NCBI GenBank assembly: GCA_002189035.1
Contig: NEEC01000016.1
Coordinates: 930,001 to 994,000 of the forward strand
Source of the DNA: Utricularia gibba
Taxonomy: Eukaryota > Streptophyta > Magnoliopsida > Lamiales > Lentibulariaceae
Reading direction: 5' to 3'
DNA: 64,000 nt
The notes under the pieces were generated by a model. The model worked only from the letters and a program-made list of their open reading frames with translations, was not told where the DNA came from and searched no databases. Below are positions 1 to 13,499 of this stretch, piece by piece. The position numbers were made by a program, and so were the translations under genes. Positions within the stretch are counted from its first letter, which is position 1. Each line of letters opens with the position of its first letter.

Positions 1-3000
1 TCCATGTTGGTTGTCTCGTCCAAGCTAGCTTGAAAATCGGACGCCTCTCTGAGAACCTCTTCACAGAAAGAAACCAGCTTTGCTTCTGCTACACAGTCAA
101 GTTTCTCTTTCACCGCTTGTTCTTCATTCACTGCTGCTGTTGTCTTCTGCAGGATGTCCAGGTAAATGCTAGTTCCAGACAACTCCTGCCGGAACAGATT
201 CGACGGGGACCTATTGTTGCAGAAAAAACGTTTCAGAGCTATACAACAAAAGTAGGAAGAACATGAGGAAACTCTGTTGCAAGTCGAGATAACAACCTTT
301 CAGTTGGAATTTGGTGCATCCGCAGTCTGAGGTTGGAGCATGAGTTGTAGGAGGCAGCGAACTCCAAGACAGAATACAGAATCTCCATCAAGCTAACCTT
401 TTGCTGTGCATTCAGCTTACTCCAATATTTGCTCTGGAATTTGGAAACGGTGAAGCTAAGCCGAAAGTCAAATCTCAAATGCACAAGATATGAAGATGTC
501 TCCGCAAAAACATTTGCAATACAGGAACCAAGCTTTAGTAGGAAGAACAATGGAAAGAAAGTTAAACTGGAAGTGTTTCTGTTCACCTGAATACAATCAA
601 CGACGCCCAAGAGTAAAAGCTGAGTGATGCATTTACTCCTCACAATGTCCAGGCCAAGGCCTTCCTTTGTACCTCTCGTATCCACATCAGGAACAGCAGT
701 CTAGCAAAATCACACAGAAAAAAAAAAAAAATCTTTCACCTTGACAATAGAAGTGCAGCGGAATATAAAGTTTGGCATGTAAAGAACGAAAGATTTACAT
801 GATCACCAGCTCTTGTAGGAGAAGATGGAGTTACTTCATCAAACTCAAGTGCTTTTCGCCTCGATGTGACGCCTCTCATTAACAGGTTCTCTTTCATATT
901 TTCCATAATTTTTTGTCCAAATGATTGACTGCTCTGAAGGCTTGCAGTTTTGGAAGGATTTCCAGCTGCTCCAGGTGATGATAGAATGCCTAGACAAGAA
1001 AGCCAATATTTGAAGTTTTAGAACAGTGACAAGATGTTAACTGGAAACTGTGCATTTTACAGGCTAGCAATATAGACGAAGCACTAACCGTTGGTTCTCT
1101 CGGCATCACCATGGCTCATAGTTTCTTGATTATGATCCGCTCCATGCAAATCAACGCTAGCAACTATGAGTGCTGGAGATGAGTCCCTTGGTAGATACTT
1201 GCCCTTCTCAAAACCCGGATCATTGAGCAGCTCAAGAGGTTGGGTGGTGTAAGAAACATCCCTGCTCAGAGATCAGATGATTTACTACTCAGGTTACAAC
1301 ACTTGAAATTATCTATAAAAAAAAAGCCTCTACCTTGTGCTTTTTAACAATGCATCCCAGTCCGGGTCACTGAACTGGTAACCTCCAACTTCGATGAGAT
1401 GCACCAGAGCACCAAAAGAGATTGAGATAACTAATTGGTCATTTTTCTTGGCACAGTCGAACAGCAAACTGAGGAGTTGTGGCAGCATATGACTCACGTC
1501 CTAATGTGAGGAATCCATTACATAGAATATTTTAATATGCATACTCGACATGTTAGGCACATTTGACATGAAAGACATAGCCAAAATATTTGTTCCCAAC
1601 GCAGTGATATTCAGTGCATCAAAGGAAAAAGAAGTTTTGTGGCATTACAAAGTGGAGCTCACAAACACATCAAAAGATTCAGTAAGCTTATTACCTTGTA
1701 AAAAGAATTGAACAGATTGCACAGCAACTGCAGGGCATGAGCACTGCTTTCACGGGTCAAATCACTACTAGAGGATACAAAATCCTGTCTTCCAGCTTTT
1801 ATTATGTTGCTAAAAATGGGAAACAGGACTTGCTGGAAAATTGTCTCCCAAAATAATTTTGAAAACTGGTTACCCCTCTGATCAAGCAAATCAAACAAAA
1901 CCTCAAGTGCACAGTCTCGAATCTCTGGTCTTCGATCAGAGGTTAGGTGAGACAGGCCATTAAGCATGGCATACCAATATTTCTCAGCATAAGCATGGTC
2001 TGAAGTATTGGACGTAAGACCCTTGAAACAAGGAAAAAAAAAAAGAAAGGAAATCTTATTTCCACAACATTGCAGTGCACAAATGATAGTCACTATCGAC
2101 GCCATGGGATCAATCATTGAATGCAAAAGGAATCCAAAACTTGATAGAACTTGTCAAAGGAGAAACTTGAGTGAATAATATAAAAATCTGAAAGAAAAAC
2201 AGCATAATGACTTGATTCTCGGACACGACCGTTTCCTGTTGCAAGCTTTTTATGTGCAGTGCTTTCTGATCGTAAAGCATGCATATCAGGTTAAAAAACT
2301 GAAGGACATATAGATCAGTGTTCACCATAAACAAACCTCAGCTAGCCGGTCCTCACATATGCGGAGGAGTGCAATAGCCTTCAAGCTTATGTTTTGAGAG
2401 CACTTGTTCTTAGCAAATCCAATCAGGCAATTCACACAATCCATAAAGAAATCCTTGAAAACCTGATTGAAGTGTTCCAGCATGACTGCATCATTACCAA
2501 AAGTTCAACAATGATCATATTTCATCTTTGCATAGAATATGCCATAACAAATCATTTAACTTGGATAGACCTTGTTCCAAATTCTCAAATGCTCTTTCAA
2601 CTATTTGTTCCATGTCATTATTTGCAGATGCAGTGAAAATCATAAAAACACTCTGCCATCCAGACTTCATTCTTCCACCTCTTGACTTAATGATCTGCTT
2701 AGTATGATAATAAACATTAATATAAAAAAGCATAAAATTACACAGCGGCTTGAGATTTCTCAAACAGACCTGAATGATGGAGTTCAATAAAAGCCTTCTG
2801 AGAGCATCAGATTTGCTTCTTTCCATGAGAACAGCAATTGGGTTCAAAATATCATTTTGGAAACTGAAGTTTGGAAGTTCCAAGCGATCCAAGTACTTAA
2901 TAATCAGTTGCCTAAGAGAATCTACAGCATACATAGCAACTCTTTCATCAGCATGCTCCCCTGCAAACACGAAATGCATGGATACGACAGACCATATTCT

Positions 3001-6000
3001 AGACCAGACCTGGTAATGAAACACATAAAACTGTGAGTAATGAGTCAACTGATAGGCCTAAAAAGTATCTAATTTATCTCCATAAATAGGAAATACAAGT
3101 ACAGATACGCAACATTTTTTAGTATATAGCGAAAAACTGAGGGGGTAGATGCATATGCAATACTTTTGACAAGAGGAAACAAATTGCATTAGATGTTAGC
3201 TTCAGTAACGAACAACACAGAGTATCAAAAGATCTATCAGTTCAAAAAATTACCAGATGTATACGACCCATATTATCATAACTAATTTCGACAATCTTTT
3301 GCAGGCTAAAAGTACGAGCAGGAGTCTGTTTCAATTCCTCAGCTGATACACAGCACAAAGCAGTGAAAAACTCCACTGCTTCCTCGCTAGGCAATTTTAT
3401 GCTATTTATGAATACTTGATCTGTTGGTTTTCCTGAGAGTTGCCTCAGGTTCTGGAGAATAACATCTCGCAGCAAATGATTTGATCCTTGCATGACAGTG
3501 GCCGTAATAGGTGGCCATGAAACGACATATTCAAGTCTGGAAATGCATTCCAGGATGGCCAACCAGGATTCATGAAGGGTATATATAGCAGTGTCACATA
3601 AATCAAGAAGTGCACGCAGTGCTTCCACGTTTTTATCACGCATTTCTTTTGGTGCATGAAGAAAGTTATACCTGCATTTAAACTCAACCATGAAGAAAAC
3701 CGCAAAAATGACATAGCAATCCTAGAAGAAATAACTGCAAAACAAAAAAGATTACGCATTTCTAAACATACTTTGCAGGGGTTAGCAGTGTAATGTCAAA
3801 AGAGAATGCATAGTGCAACCACTAGCAAACTATTGTTACCTCAAGAGAGATGTCATAAATGCATAACGCATGGTGTCTATCTCAAGAGAATGCGTTAAAT
3901 GTACACCTTCTTTGAACCCTTCCATACAAAGGTTAATCCTTGAATCATTGTCTGCCTCTCCCATTGTCACAGAAAATGTAGCAAGTAAAGGCCATCCAAC
4001 AGCTTCAACAATAGGATACATGAGTTCAATTCGCTGTGAAGTGTAGAAGACCCCCATTTGTGTACCTTGGCCCTTCATGAAATTCTGTATTTTCTTGATA
4101 ATTTCCTCAACATGAAACTTGGAGCCATTGAAATATTTAGTCTTCGGAAGGGAGAGATTAAGGTTCTTGAGGATTTGCATTAGTCCCCTTTTACTATCTT
4201 TGGAATTTCGAGCATGATCAACTGTTAAGTTTAGCTTCCGTTCCACTATGGCATCGTACATGTCCTCCAAGATTTCTGTAGGAGCAGATTCTTCGTTTCT
4301 TAAACTCAAGTGAACAAATTCACTTTTTGACAATTTTTGCGAATTTTCACAATCAGCGGCAAGCATTATGATTGCATAAGCAAGGACATATACAGCATCC
4401 GCGTTCATGAATAGACCAGGATTGCCCTTGTAGTAGCTGCAAAGGAGTGATAGACCAATACTCAGTGGTAATTGCATTAAATATGAATACTGAAAAACTT
4501 CAAAAAAGGTTAACAGAAAATATTCTCTGATAAATTTGCACTCAATATATATTACACACCATTCAGAGAACTTTTCTATGATGCGGTCAACCTTCTGAGC
4601 GTCCCAGGGAAGTTGAATACTTTCTAGGAATTCATAAATGGCAATATGTAACTTCATTCCAGAAAAGTTCATCGATTCAACATAAGCATGCAATGTGGCT
4701 GTGGCGAACTCTTCATTCTGACCCAAGTAATCCCCTATCATAGCCTGTTAAATAAATTAAAAATGTGCTTCAATTTTAAAACGTGTCAATGAAAACACAT
4801 CATTTTAACCTTGTCTAAGCCAGGAGTGTTTCGGAGAAACTGAGCAACAGAAGACAGATTGTTGTCCACCAACTGAGAAGACATCATGTATTGAATGCCC
4901 TTAACAGAATTCTGGTTGAACTGTTAAAATACAAGCCAGATTCAAGCAACCTAACAGATGCAAATTCTTTCATAAGACATAAAAAGTTAAATTTGGGGCA
5001 ACCTCAGAAATTGCAGTGCCAGTGATGGAGTCGTTATCACCAGACTTCATAAAATTGGATGGCAGATCCTTCCCACTGTTTGGATCATCATCCCTTTTTC
5101 CAGATGAAAACTCTTCAACAGATTCAACAGTACCCTGATTTCCTTGTCCCCTGTGAGATTTCTCCCAAATCCCCAACGATTTTAAAACATTCACAAGAGC
5201 CTACACGCACATTAGCAAGAAGCTGATTTTGCATTTGAGAAATGAGAAAAAATTTAAAATAGAGAAGATAACAGCGAAATGGGAGGTCAAGGCCTAAAAA
5301 CATGCCTGAAGAGATGATGTTTTAACTGATTTAGAGAGTGAGGCAGCAGAGGATTTTGAATCCATGTTTTGAGTTCCTTGGGAGATTCTGGACAGCGCAA
5401 TGACCTATAAAATAAAATCCTAATATGTGAAGCTACACGCAGGTAAAAAAGGAAGTATCCATTGCATGGGAATGCATACCATCTTTTCAAAGAGGTTTTG
5501 TGCTTCAGGATCACAGTCATAATTTATATAAAGTTCTACAAGTAATTGAGGATCCTTGCAAACTCTCTCCATCATCCTACAAGGTAGATTGAAGGATATG
5601 CATTATAATTATAAAATTAGCAAAGGAAGAGGAGTTGGAGAATGAAACTTTTCACATAACTCTAGAGCAAGCAAGCAATTTAGGATGGGAAGGTTGAAAA
5701 TATCCAAAATTTGGCATCCCAGGTCAGTTAACCTGAGTACTCTTTCAAATAAAGGCTACATACCTTAGAATGATGAGTTTTTTGTTTAGATCTGAACCAT
5801 CCAGAAATCTCAGGACTATCACAGAACAAAGAATTCCAATTTCATCCTAGAGGAGGAAGTATTAGGCTTAAGAGAAACAAGAGTAGGAAGGTAAATTCAC
5901 ATATTAGGTAGAAAATGCTGCTTGATTTCAGCTAGACCTTGAAACTTTCTCTCAATCGCAACAATATAACTGACAATATTCCTACAGCGGACTGCAAAAT

Positions 6001-9000
6001 GATGACAATTACTGTTAGAAGTGAAGGCATAACATAGATTTTTAAAATGGAAAAATGCACCTGAAACAAGATAGAAGACTCGGATACTGAGGCCCGCATC
6101 AGTACAAGTGATAAGTGACCTCTGACTGAGTCAAGAAACTGAAAAATCTTTTGTGAAGAAACTCCTTCCAATGAGCTCTACAATCCAAATCAAGCACAAT
6201 ATTTAGCCAACTAAAACAGCACGTTTTTGTGAATAAAATTAGTATGGAAAATAAGCTAGGAAACCTGAAGAAGCTCCAAGACAAGTACACGAGTTTTTGT
6301 AGTTGCATCATCATTACCCTCCTTCATACCCATCTTCGCATAGAACCACAAGTTTATGAGTCACAAGTAGCCAGCAGTAGGGTGAATTAACAAATGTGAA
6401 GAAGATGCTAGAAGAAAAACCTCACAAAGGGTTTGGAGAACAAGTAAAGCATCACTTAGTTTGGCATTCATCGAGTGTGGATCCATTGCACTGAAAGAAT
6501 TAATGTGTTGGAGACAGTGAGCAAATAAACTATTTAAGAATTATAGTTTGCCCCTATAGTTACGAATCTAATTTTTCTGTACCTTGTGGCCATTCTTCTA
6601 CCTTCAGGACTCAGAGCCTGTTTAAATATGGCTTCTACGCCCTACACAAAAAGGATTCTCAAAAAATTTTTAACATATTTGGTAGGAAAGATTATTCAAA
6701 ATCCATAGGAGGTGAATACATCAAGGGTCAAAGAAACTGAAACAAAACACAGGCATAGTATTCTATTTATAAACTACAGTACACCTTAATATCATTGGCA
6801 CCAACAAGACTTTGTATTCCTTCAAAAGATGAAAGATATGTCATATTTTTCTGTTGCACATATATTAAATTCTCAGAAGCTGTCATTGTATCAGTTGAAT
6901 CCATTTCTTTGGCCTCAAGAGAATCTGCAGGTACCTGAAATTACAAGGGAGAAAAAGTGGCCTCTGGCATTCAACATCTGTACACTTGAGTAATAAAATA
7001 ATTTGGAAGCACACATGCATACCCCATCGGTTTCCAAATGTCTCAAAACAATAGAGAGCATTTGTGTTAGCATAGCCTTTGAAGTTGCCTGGTTGATAGG
7101 ATTCTTGCTGAAAATCGTAATCACAGTAAGAAGGGATAAACTTTCATCAATCTGACAGTGAATTATCATTGCAAAAACCTGTTAAGAGCAACATCAAAGC
7201 ACACCCTGATAACTCCCAGCAACGGATCACCATGCACTGCATGAAAAAGGTTGTTATTGCTGACTAACCGACAGAAACCACTGTGGGAATGAAAATACAA
7301 AAGAAGTTGTATTATTATGTGCAGGCAGGACGTACATCTCGTAGTGGTCAAATAAAACTTCATCAAGTAGAATTACAAAGCAACAAAACATTGAAAGGAA
7401 GGCAAATTGTCATGGGCATGGATCAGATTCTTCTTTTGATATCAGACACCAGGTGTCTGACATTAAAGTATAATAGGAAGTTTTAATCACCTAGCAGTCC
7501 AACATGCATCAAATTTCAGGGATATAACACTCATCAACGAAAAAGCAATCAGATAGTTTTAAAACCTATAAAAAAAAGAAACAAAGAGAAAAAAAGGGAG
7601 ACGAACAGACATGGCCTGTGATGGGAGCTTAGGGTCCATATATAGCACTTACCTCGCATTTTTGATGATGCTATGGCAGTAAATAGCACTTTCAGCACTT
7701 GAAGGGTAGTGCTGCATTACGCTTGTGTCACAGAAAATGAGAAATGTTAACAGGGACATGTGACCATGAATGCATACCTATCAGGTGTTGAGCTGCCCAC
7801 AAGACTGCAGACCATGTTGAGAATGTCCGCCAGCAATTTTGAATTTGTACCAGTATTAAGACCAGGATCACCGTCTAAATGATTGTACTCTATAAGCTTC
7901 TGAATAAAATAGCAAAAGTGACAAAATATGAGCCCTTTAAGGACAGAAGTAATATTAAGGCGCTTTAAGTATGAAAAAGAATGCCAATTTACAAGAGGTC
8001 ATCATAAAGTAAGAAACAAGATACAACGCATTACAGAACAGAATTGAAAAAATATATATATTGAAAGATTCCAAATAGGGAAGGAAAAGGAAACCATGTG
8101 AAGGGACATTGAAAAAATAAATCACGCAAGGGTATTTAAGATTTTTATACAATATCAATAGGAGAAATCAACTGCTTACGTGGAGACAATCCAGTGCAAG
8201 CTCCACAAATTTTATGTTCTTTGTTTCGAAGGCAACCCTTAGTGGATTCAGGACAATCTCAACCAGTGATCCTCCTAAGGTGTAGCCTGCGTTTGCCAAT
8301 ACTTTGTTAATGGGCTCAATTTTGTTAGCAATTCCAGAGGCAGGATCTTCCTCAGGGAGGATGGTGCTCCATTCAGATGATTATCCCCATTTTTTCCTTT
8401 TTCAGCACTAGATTCAGGTTTCTCGGAACCACTAGAAAAGGATGTTGCAAAAGAACAATTTAGCAAGGATAACCAGATAGGGCTATTTTCATACGAGGAT
8501 ACCTATCCATCAAACATTAGGAAGGTGTAGGCATGGCTAAAGATTCCTTCTTTTTCCGAGGAACTCAAGAACTAAAATAATAATAATACAAGGGAAGTCT
8601 ACTCACAATGTATTGTAAACAATAGAAGGGGATTCTAGACATATGTGTTGTAAAGGCTCGTAAAAAGAAGTTAGAAGTGCCTAAGCATTAGGGTCAAAAT
8701 CAATTGGGTGAAGTTCTTCGTATCATTGCTGTGTGGGAATCACTGTAACACACTTAAAAGAAGAGCATATTGCAAACCCGTCATTCTTGCAGCATATCAT
8801 GGCTTTGCAATCAATGGGAAATAAATACAAGTTTCGATGCATATAAATCCTCTGCCTATCACACGATAATATATGAGATCAGATGTATGAGGTCTTCCTA
8901 TTGGCCAATGCAGCATTGCATGAATGATATAAAAGGATTTTGATGCACCGAGTTAACTTACTCTTTCACATCATAGCTGACGGGGTGATCAGCGTCCTTG

Positions 9001-9290
9001 CAATAGTCTGGAATCAAAAGACATCAAATAACAGCAAATTACCTCTAGGCATTCCAAATCGTCAATCACACGCCAGCGTAAATGAAACATATCAATAAAG
9101 TGGTATGCAGATCATGAAGACAATTCAAGCATTCTCAAAAGGAACACGAAAAAATGACAAATTTCACCGGCAGCGTACCAAAGTATGTCTGAATAGCAGA
9201 CTGAAGATCACTGTATTTCTTGTTTCCACATTCCTTGAGCATGGACTCAAATGCCCGCGCCAGAAAACCGCCCGCTGCCACCCCCGCCAT
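1..9290 (-). CDS. BIG5: BIG5/MIN7-like ARF guanine-nucleotide exchange factor (Sec7 protein), 3' end beyond window
   Basis: This is a large multi-exon gene read right to left. It starts at 9290 ([14 protein letters not shown]), exon 1 ends at 9179, and it is still coding at base 1. Exons match plant BIG5 in order: N-terminal DCB region ([12 protein letters not shown] near 7210; [15 protein letters not shown] near 7090), Sec7 domain (about 4744-3840, starting [10 protein letters not shown]), then HEAT-like C-terminal regions (DLTSD-like block near 1930, IPTER near 310). BIG-type GEFs activate ARF GTPases at the trans-Golgi/early endosome; BIG5 is the target of the HopM1 effector in Arabidopsis. 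The oddity is the Sec7 core: the family's LPGEAQ loop reads LPWDAQ (4595-4612), and NTDAHN reads AADCEN (4343-4366), followed by a short deletion. One exon (about 8190-8450) needs one extra base near 8345-8383 to stay in frame. Family assignment is firm; catalytic competence is doubtful. Confidence 0.93.
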
Positions 9291-9750
9291 TTTACCTCCT
9301 CAAACCAATTACTCGGTTCACGGAAAACAAATCTTCTCTGGATAAAGAATCAAGTTTTACATGTCCTTGTGATGGGATTCACTGAAATTGCGTCAAGGTA
9401 TGTTTGAAACAAAAAAAAGAACATCTTTAAAAAAAGTCAATAGATCTGGCGCAGCGATGGACAGGGATGAGGAAGCCCAGCAGTTGAAACATTCGTTAAG
9501 AAAGAAAACTGGATTGTAAAATAACAAAAGAGTTTTCCTCCAAAAACAAAAAAGTAAAAAATACTGTTACCTGTGACTTCTAAAATTAGCATTATTTAAC
9601 TCAATTCCTGGAAACCCATGTCAACAGCTGCCATTAACGAAGGGAAACCGAGAAGGGGTGTCATCCACAGAGACCCGTGTGGGGAATTGCAGTGGCTGAT
9701 TGATGTGACCTTAGGAGAGACAGTGGCGGAGTAGAGGAAAGGGTATCTGA
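9291..9750. promoter_or_regulatory. Divergent intergenic promoter region
   Basis: This 460-bp gap separates the start codons of the minus-strand BIG5-like gene and the plus-strand small gene, so both 5' UTRs and promoters must lie here or in upstream UTR introns. I see no clear TATA box on either strand, only A-rich tracts near 9405-9420 and 9540-9560. Confidence 0.5.
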
Positions 9751-10455
9751 ATGAGAAATCCGCCTACGCTTCTTTCGCTCACGATTGATTCAACTCTCAA
9801 CAACTTTTCTTCTTTGTCCGATATCTCGTTTCTGCCTGAACACATTCTTCTTGAGCTCCTATTGGTGAGTATGATGGCTACCGTGTGTGTTGAGGGTAGG
9901 AAAAAAGGGCATCTTTGAAAAAAAATTCTGATTTTCAGCCCTGATGATTTGGGACATTGGTTTGTTTCGTTGGGTTCTAGTTGGAAGAGCCATCTTGCTT
10001 TTCTGCTGAAGTTCAGTTTTTGCTATCTGATTATGGATAATCTGTTGCGATTATTGACGTTCTGGGTAGCAGTTTTTTCTTCTCTTGCTTATTCCATTTG
10101 CTGCTTGTTGTGGTTATGTATACGTGATAAAAGAAAGAAAAGGAGCTTGGGTTATGTCGGCCTGTTATGTTCCTTGTTCTCTTTGAACTTCCAGCTGATT
10201 TACTCGTACATTTGTTTCTCAAAAAAGTTGTTTAGGTTATCTATTTCCTACTCACAGCATCCTTGTGTTCTTCTTATTGTCATCTCCTGGTCTCTGTGGC
10301 AGAGAACGCTGAAGGCTGGTAAATTGAATGAAAGGATTTTGAAATTGTTCGTTAACACAGGCAAGGAGGAAATTCTTTCAGCCATTACGGCTCTCAATAT
10401 CAAACACATTACGCATCCTGTTCTCCCTACTAGTAAGTCGCCTGTAACTAACTAG
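9751..10455 (+). CDS. Small conserved plant protein, F-box-like N-terminus, function unknown
   Basis: Exon 1 (9751-9864) encodes MRNPPTLLSLTIDS...LPEHILLELLL and ends at a good GTGAGT donor. Exon 2 begins after a CAG at 10303 and continues in phase with RTLKAGKLNERILKLF and ALNIKHITHPVLPT. Read to the stop at 10455 this gives about 88 residues. A strong donor (GTAAGT) at 10433 suggests exon 2 may instead splice onward; an acceptor at 10683 would add a tail ending at 10763. The pattern resembles short plant proteins that open with a Leu-rich F-box-like stretch and end in PVLPT, which I know only as uncharacterised. It has no signal peptide or membrane segment. The end of the coding region is the least certain part. 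Confidence 0.55.
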
Positions 10456-10960
10456 AAAGGCTGAACTGCTTTAGTTTTGTTTCAGACATTTAGAGTTTTT
10501 ATCAGGATGTTCGGGGAGATTCTGATGCATGAAACTGTATTACCAAATCGGGTGACAAGTAGCTCTTACTATTTCTCGGACATGGAATGCCAAAATAGTT
10601 CATGCATAAGCATCAGCTCATTAGCCTTATTCATTTCATGGAAGAATAGTGGCCTCTTGTTTAATGGTAGAAGATTGTGACAGAGAAAGTGCACCTGAAG
10701 ATTCTTGAACGTATGATGCTTAATCGTGATGCATCCTCATTTATCACTCTGTTCATTTTATAGCTGTAAAAGTCCTTAGGTTATCGGGATACAACGAACC
10801 TGAAATCATCTGTGGATTTCCTTCTCAAGTTGTCTTGCTGTTTATTTGTTTCAAAGGATTTGATTGATCAGTTTTTGCTCAAAAGCTTCTTCCTTTTCTT
10901 TCACATCTCTGTGAAGGAGAAGATATTTTCGAGGTCAAGATAATCACTTGTGTTGAAGCC

Positions 10961-12171
10961 ATGAAAATGAGCCTACTGCTCAGTGCACGGCCCCCTTCTA
11001 GTTCTTTCCCAAGAACAGCATCATTTTCCACATGCTCTCTATCGCCTACAGCTTTCAGCATCACGCTGCAGCTCATTCCAATGAGACTGCCTTTTAGAGC
11101 CCCTTGCACATTTGCAAGTGCCAGCGGCAGAAAGGAATCATCACAGCTCTCCTCCCAAGTTAGCAATCCATCATTAGGGTCGCCATTGGAAACTGAAACC
11201 TGGAGTTTCGAAGTGGGAAAATCCAGTACACCAGTTAATCTATTTGCAGCCCCCAAGTTGACCTTTGGAAGCCAAGCTCTTTTGCTCCTTTGTTGCACGG
11301 TACCTGCCCTTGACATCTAAACTTGAATATTTTGCACAGAGTGTACTGCTATTATCTCAGACTTGGCATCTTTTAACACACCACATTGTATGCAGTCATC
11401 TCTTGCTTTCACGGGTTTCGTTGTTGCAGCTCTGCCAACACTACTTGTGAGTGTAGAGTTCAGTGTTCCACCTTACAGTTTTTTATAAATGTGCATAAAT
11501 CTCATGAACATCTGTAGTGCCTTCTTGAGTAGGCAATGCGTAGAGCTGCTATGTCTCTCTCAAAACTAGCTGATACTGCATGTGAGGAGATCCCTAGCAC
11601 AGTGGCTGCTCTCAGATTATCTGGCATGGAAATCAGTGATCTCACTCTAGAGCTAAGTGATCTGAGGTGCTATATTCTTCTTCCGAATCCTATCCTACTT
11701 CAGTTTCAGTAGAGAAGATCAGCATCTAGCAACGAACATGCAATCCTTGAATTTAGAGCCTAAACTCTTCTGATCTCAATGCCGTTCTCCATGTTTCTCA
11801 GCCAAGAAATCACAGAAACGGTAGCGAAATCCGCTCAAGCAGTTGAAGCAGCTGAAGCCGGAATCAGACAAATGGGCTCTGCTGCTCGCCGGAGTACAAT
11901 ATGTGCGATCCAACTTTCACGCTGTTACTACCTAAAACTCCGGTTTGCCTTCTCCCAACCTTGACTCCACACTCTCCTCTCCCATGTAGCCATGATACAG
12001 GAAAGAGCCAGCCTCCCAGTCATTCCACTACGCCCAATTGTCATCGGAGCTGCAAAGAAAACCTTCAGCGGCGTAGATCGAGCTGCCAAGACCATTTTGC
12101 GCATCCTTTCGCGCAGTCAAGACGAGGACTCCACCGGAGAAGACAGTAACTCGAGTGCAAGTGGATGCTGA
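10961..12171 (+). CDS. DUF948-like chloroplast membrane protein
   Basis: Five exons join in perfect phase: 10961-11299, 11396-11446, 11533-11666, 11802-11902 and 11990-12171, giving 268 residues. The N-terminus is rich in Ser, Thr and basic residues with almost no acidic ones, as in a plastid transit peptide (residues 1-60). A hydrophobic stretch (LLLLCCTSSLAF then FVVAALPTLL, about residues 105-130) is a likely membrane segment. It is followed by the helical block MSLSKLADTACEE, the conserved MEISDLTLELSDLSQEI, and an Ala/Glu-rich amphipathic helix. The tail is Ser/Asp-rich. The architecture matches plant proteins with a DUF948-type helical domain, whose function is unknown to me. It follows the previous gene on the same strand, leaving room for a short promoter. 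Confidence 0.82.
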
Positions 12172-12489
12172 AGCTCATTCTGCCATCCGGTTCCATGAAG
12201 ACGACCCTCTCCTCTGCCTTGCTTTCTTTGAACCGCACTTACAATCCTCCCGGTTCAACCGGAGACCGGTCGCCTCCTGATTTTTAAACCAATAAAAAAT
12301 TATTGAATATTCGAGGGCTATTTCAAATTTTTAAATGAATAGAATTTTAATAAAAATAACAAGACATGAGCGCAAATGATTTTTACCTATTCATTTTTTA
12401 TTTATTATAAATTTATTCCTGATTTTTATATTGTAATATTATTTATTAAAATAATAAAATTATTCAAAAAATGTTCATCTCTTGTCTGG
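12172..12489. other. Intergenic spacer, 3' flank of the plastid gene
   Basis: About 320 bp of increasingly AT-rich sequence after the stop codon at 12171, holding the presumed 3' UTR (AATAAAAAAT near 12290). I see no gene here. Confidence 0.5.
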
Positions 12490-13499
12490 CCTTGAGCCCT
12501 CTTTAAAAAAAATTCAGATATTTTTAGTCAAAATTTAAAATATTGAAATTTGAATAGAATAAGGTAGCTACTCTGATAAAGTAGGTGAGAACTAAATAAC
12601 CTTTAGGTATTTTAATTTTGCCCATTTTAAAATATTCGCTTTCAAAATTCATTCATTGGTCGCATTTGCCTCTCCCCCAAACAAGCTATGCGCCCCGCAC
12701 GTGCCTCTTGTCGCGGTCTAGGGTTTTGAAATTCCCAATGGAGGGAGGCGCCCGAGATTAGTGCCGCGTCTCGGCAAAGCACACTTCAAATCAATTTTTA
12801 GGGTAGAAAGAATTTGAATTTGAATTTCATTTTCGTAGCTGATGCTTTGGAAAAAAACAACAAAAATAACATTAGTACTTGGAGAGAATTTAGGGTTTAG
12901 GCTTGAAGGCAAACAACAAAACAATGGATGGGAATAAATAATTCATGGGATGTTAGTACAATGAATGAATGTGCCCCAATTATTACCTACCTTGTAAAAA
13001 ATTCCAACATTATGTAAAAAAAAAAGTTACATTTGTAAAATTTGATATGGAAGAGTATCTGGTTTCATTGTCTGTGGGATTCATTTGTGCTATATTTTAG
13101 GTGCAATTCATCTTCTTTTGTTGTTCTAAAGACAGTTGGAATAATAGTTAGTGTGTTTTTTCTAAAAAAAATAATACGAAGAATTTTGATAATATTTAAG
13201 ATTTTTGTGTTGGTTAGAAAAACATATTACAAAAATAATTTTATTATTATATATGATAAGTTTTATTATAAAAAGAATAAAAATTTAAAAATAACTGTTA
13301 TTTTCACAAAGTTATACCTTCGTTTTCTATTCTATTAGAATCATTTCTGAGAAATGGAGCCCTTTACATTTCTCTACTAAAAGTTATCTTTCAAAATGAT
13401 GGTGTGTGTAGACTGTGTAGCCACATGCGGTAGTATGACAGGTTGGGCTCCACAAAGCTGAGCTACCAAAGCTGAATTCAATGAGGGAGAAGACTCCTA

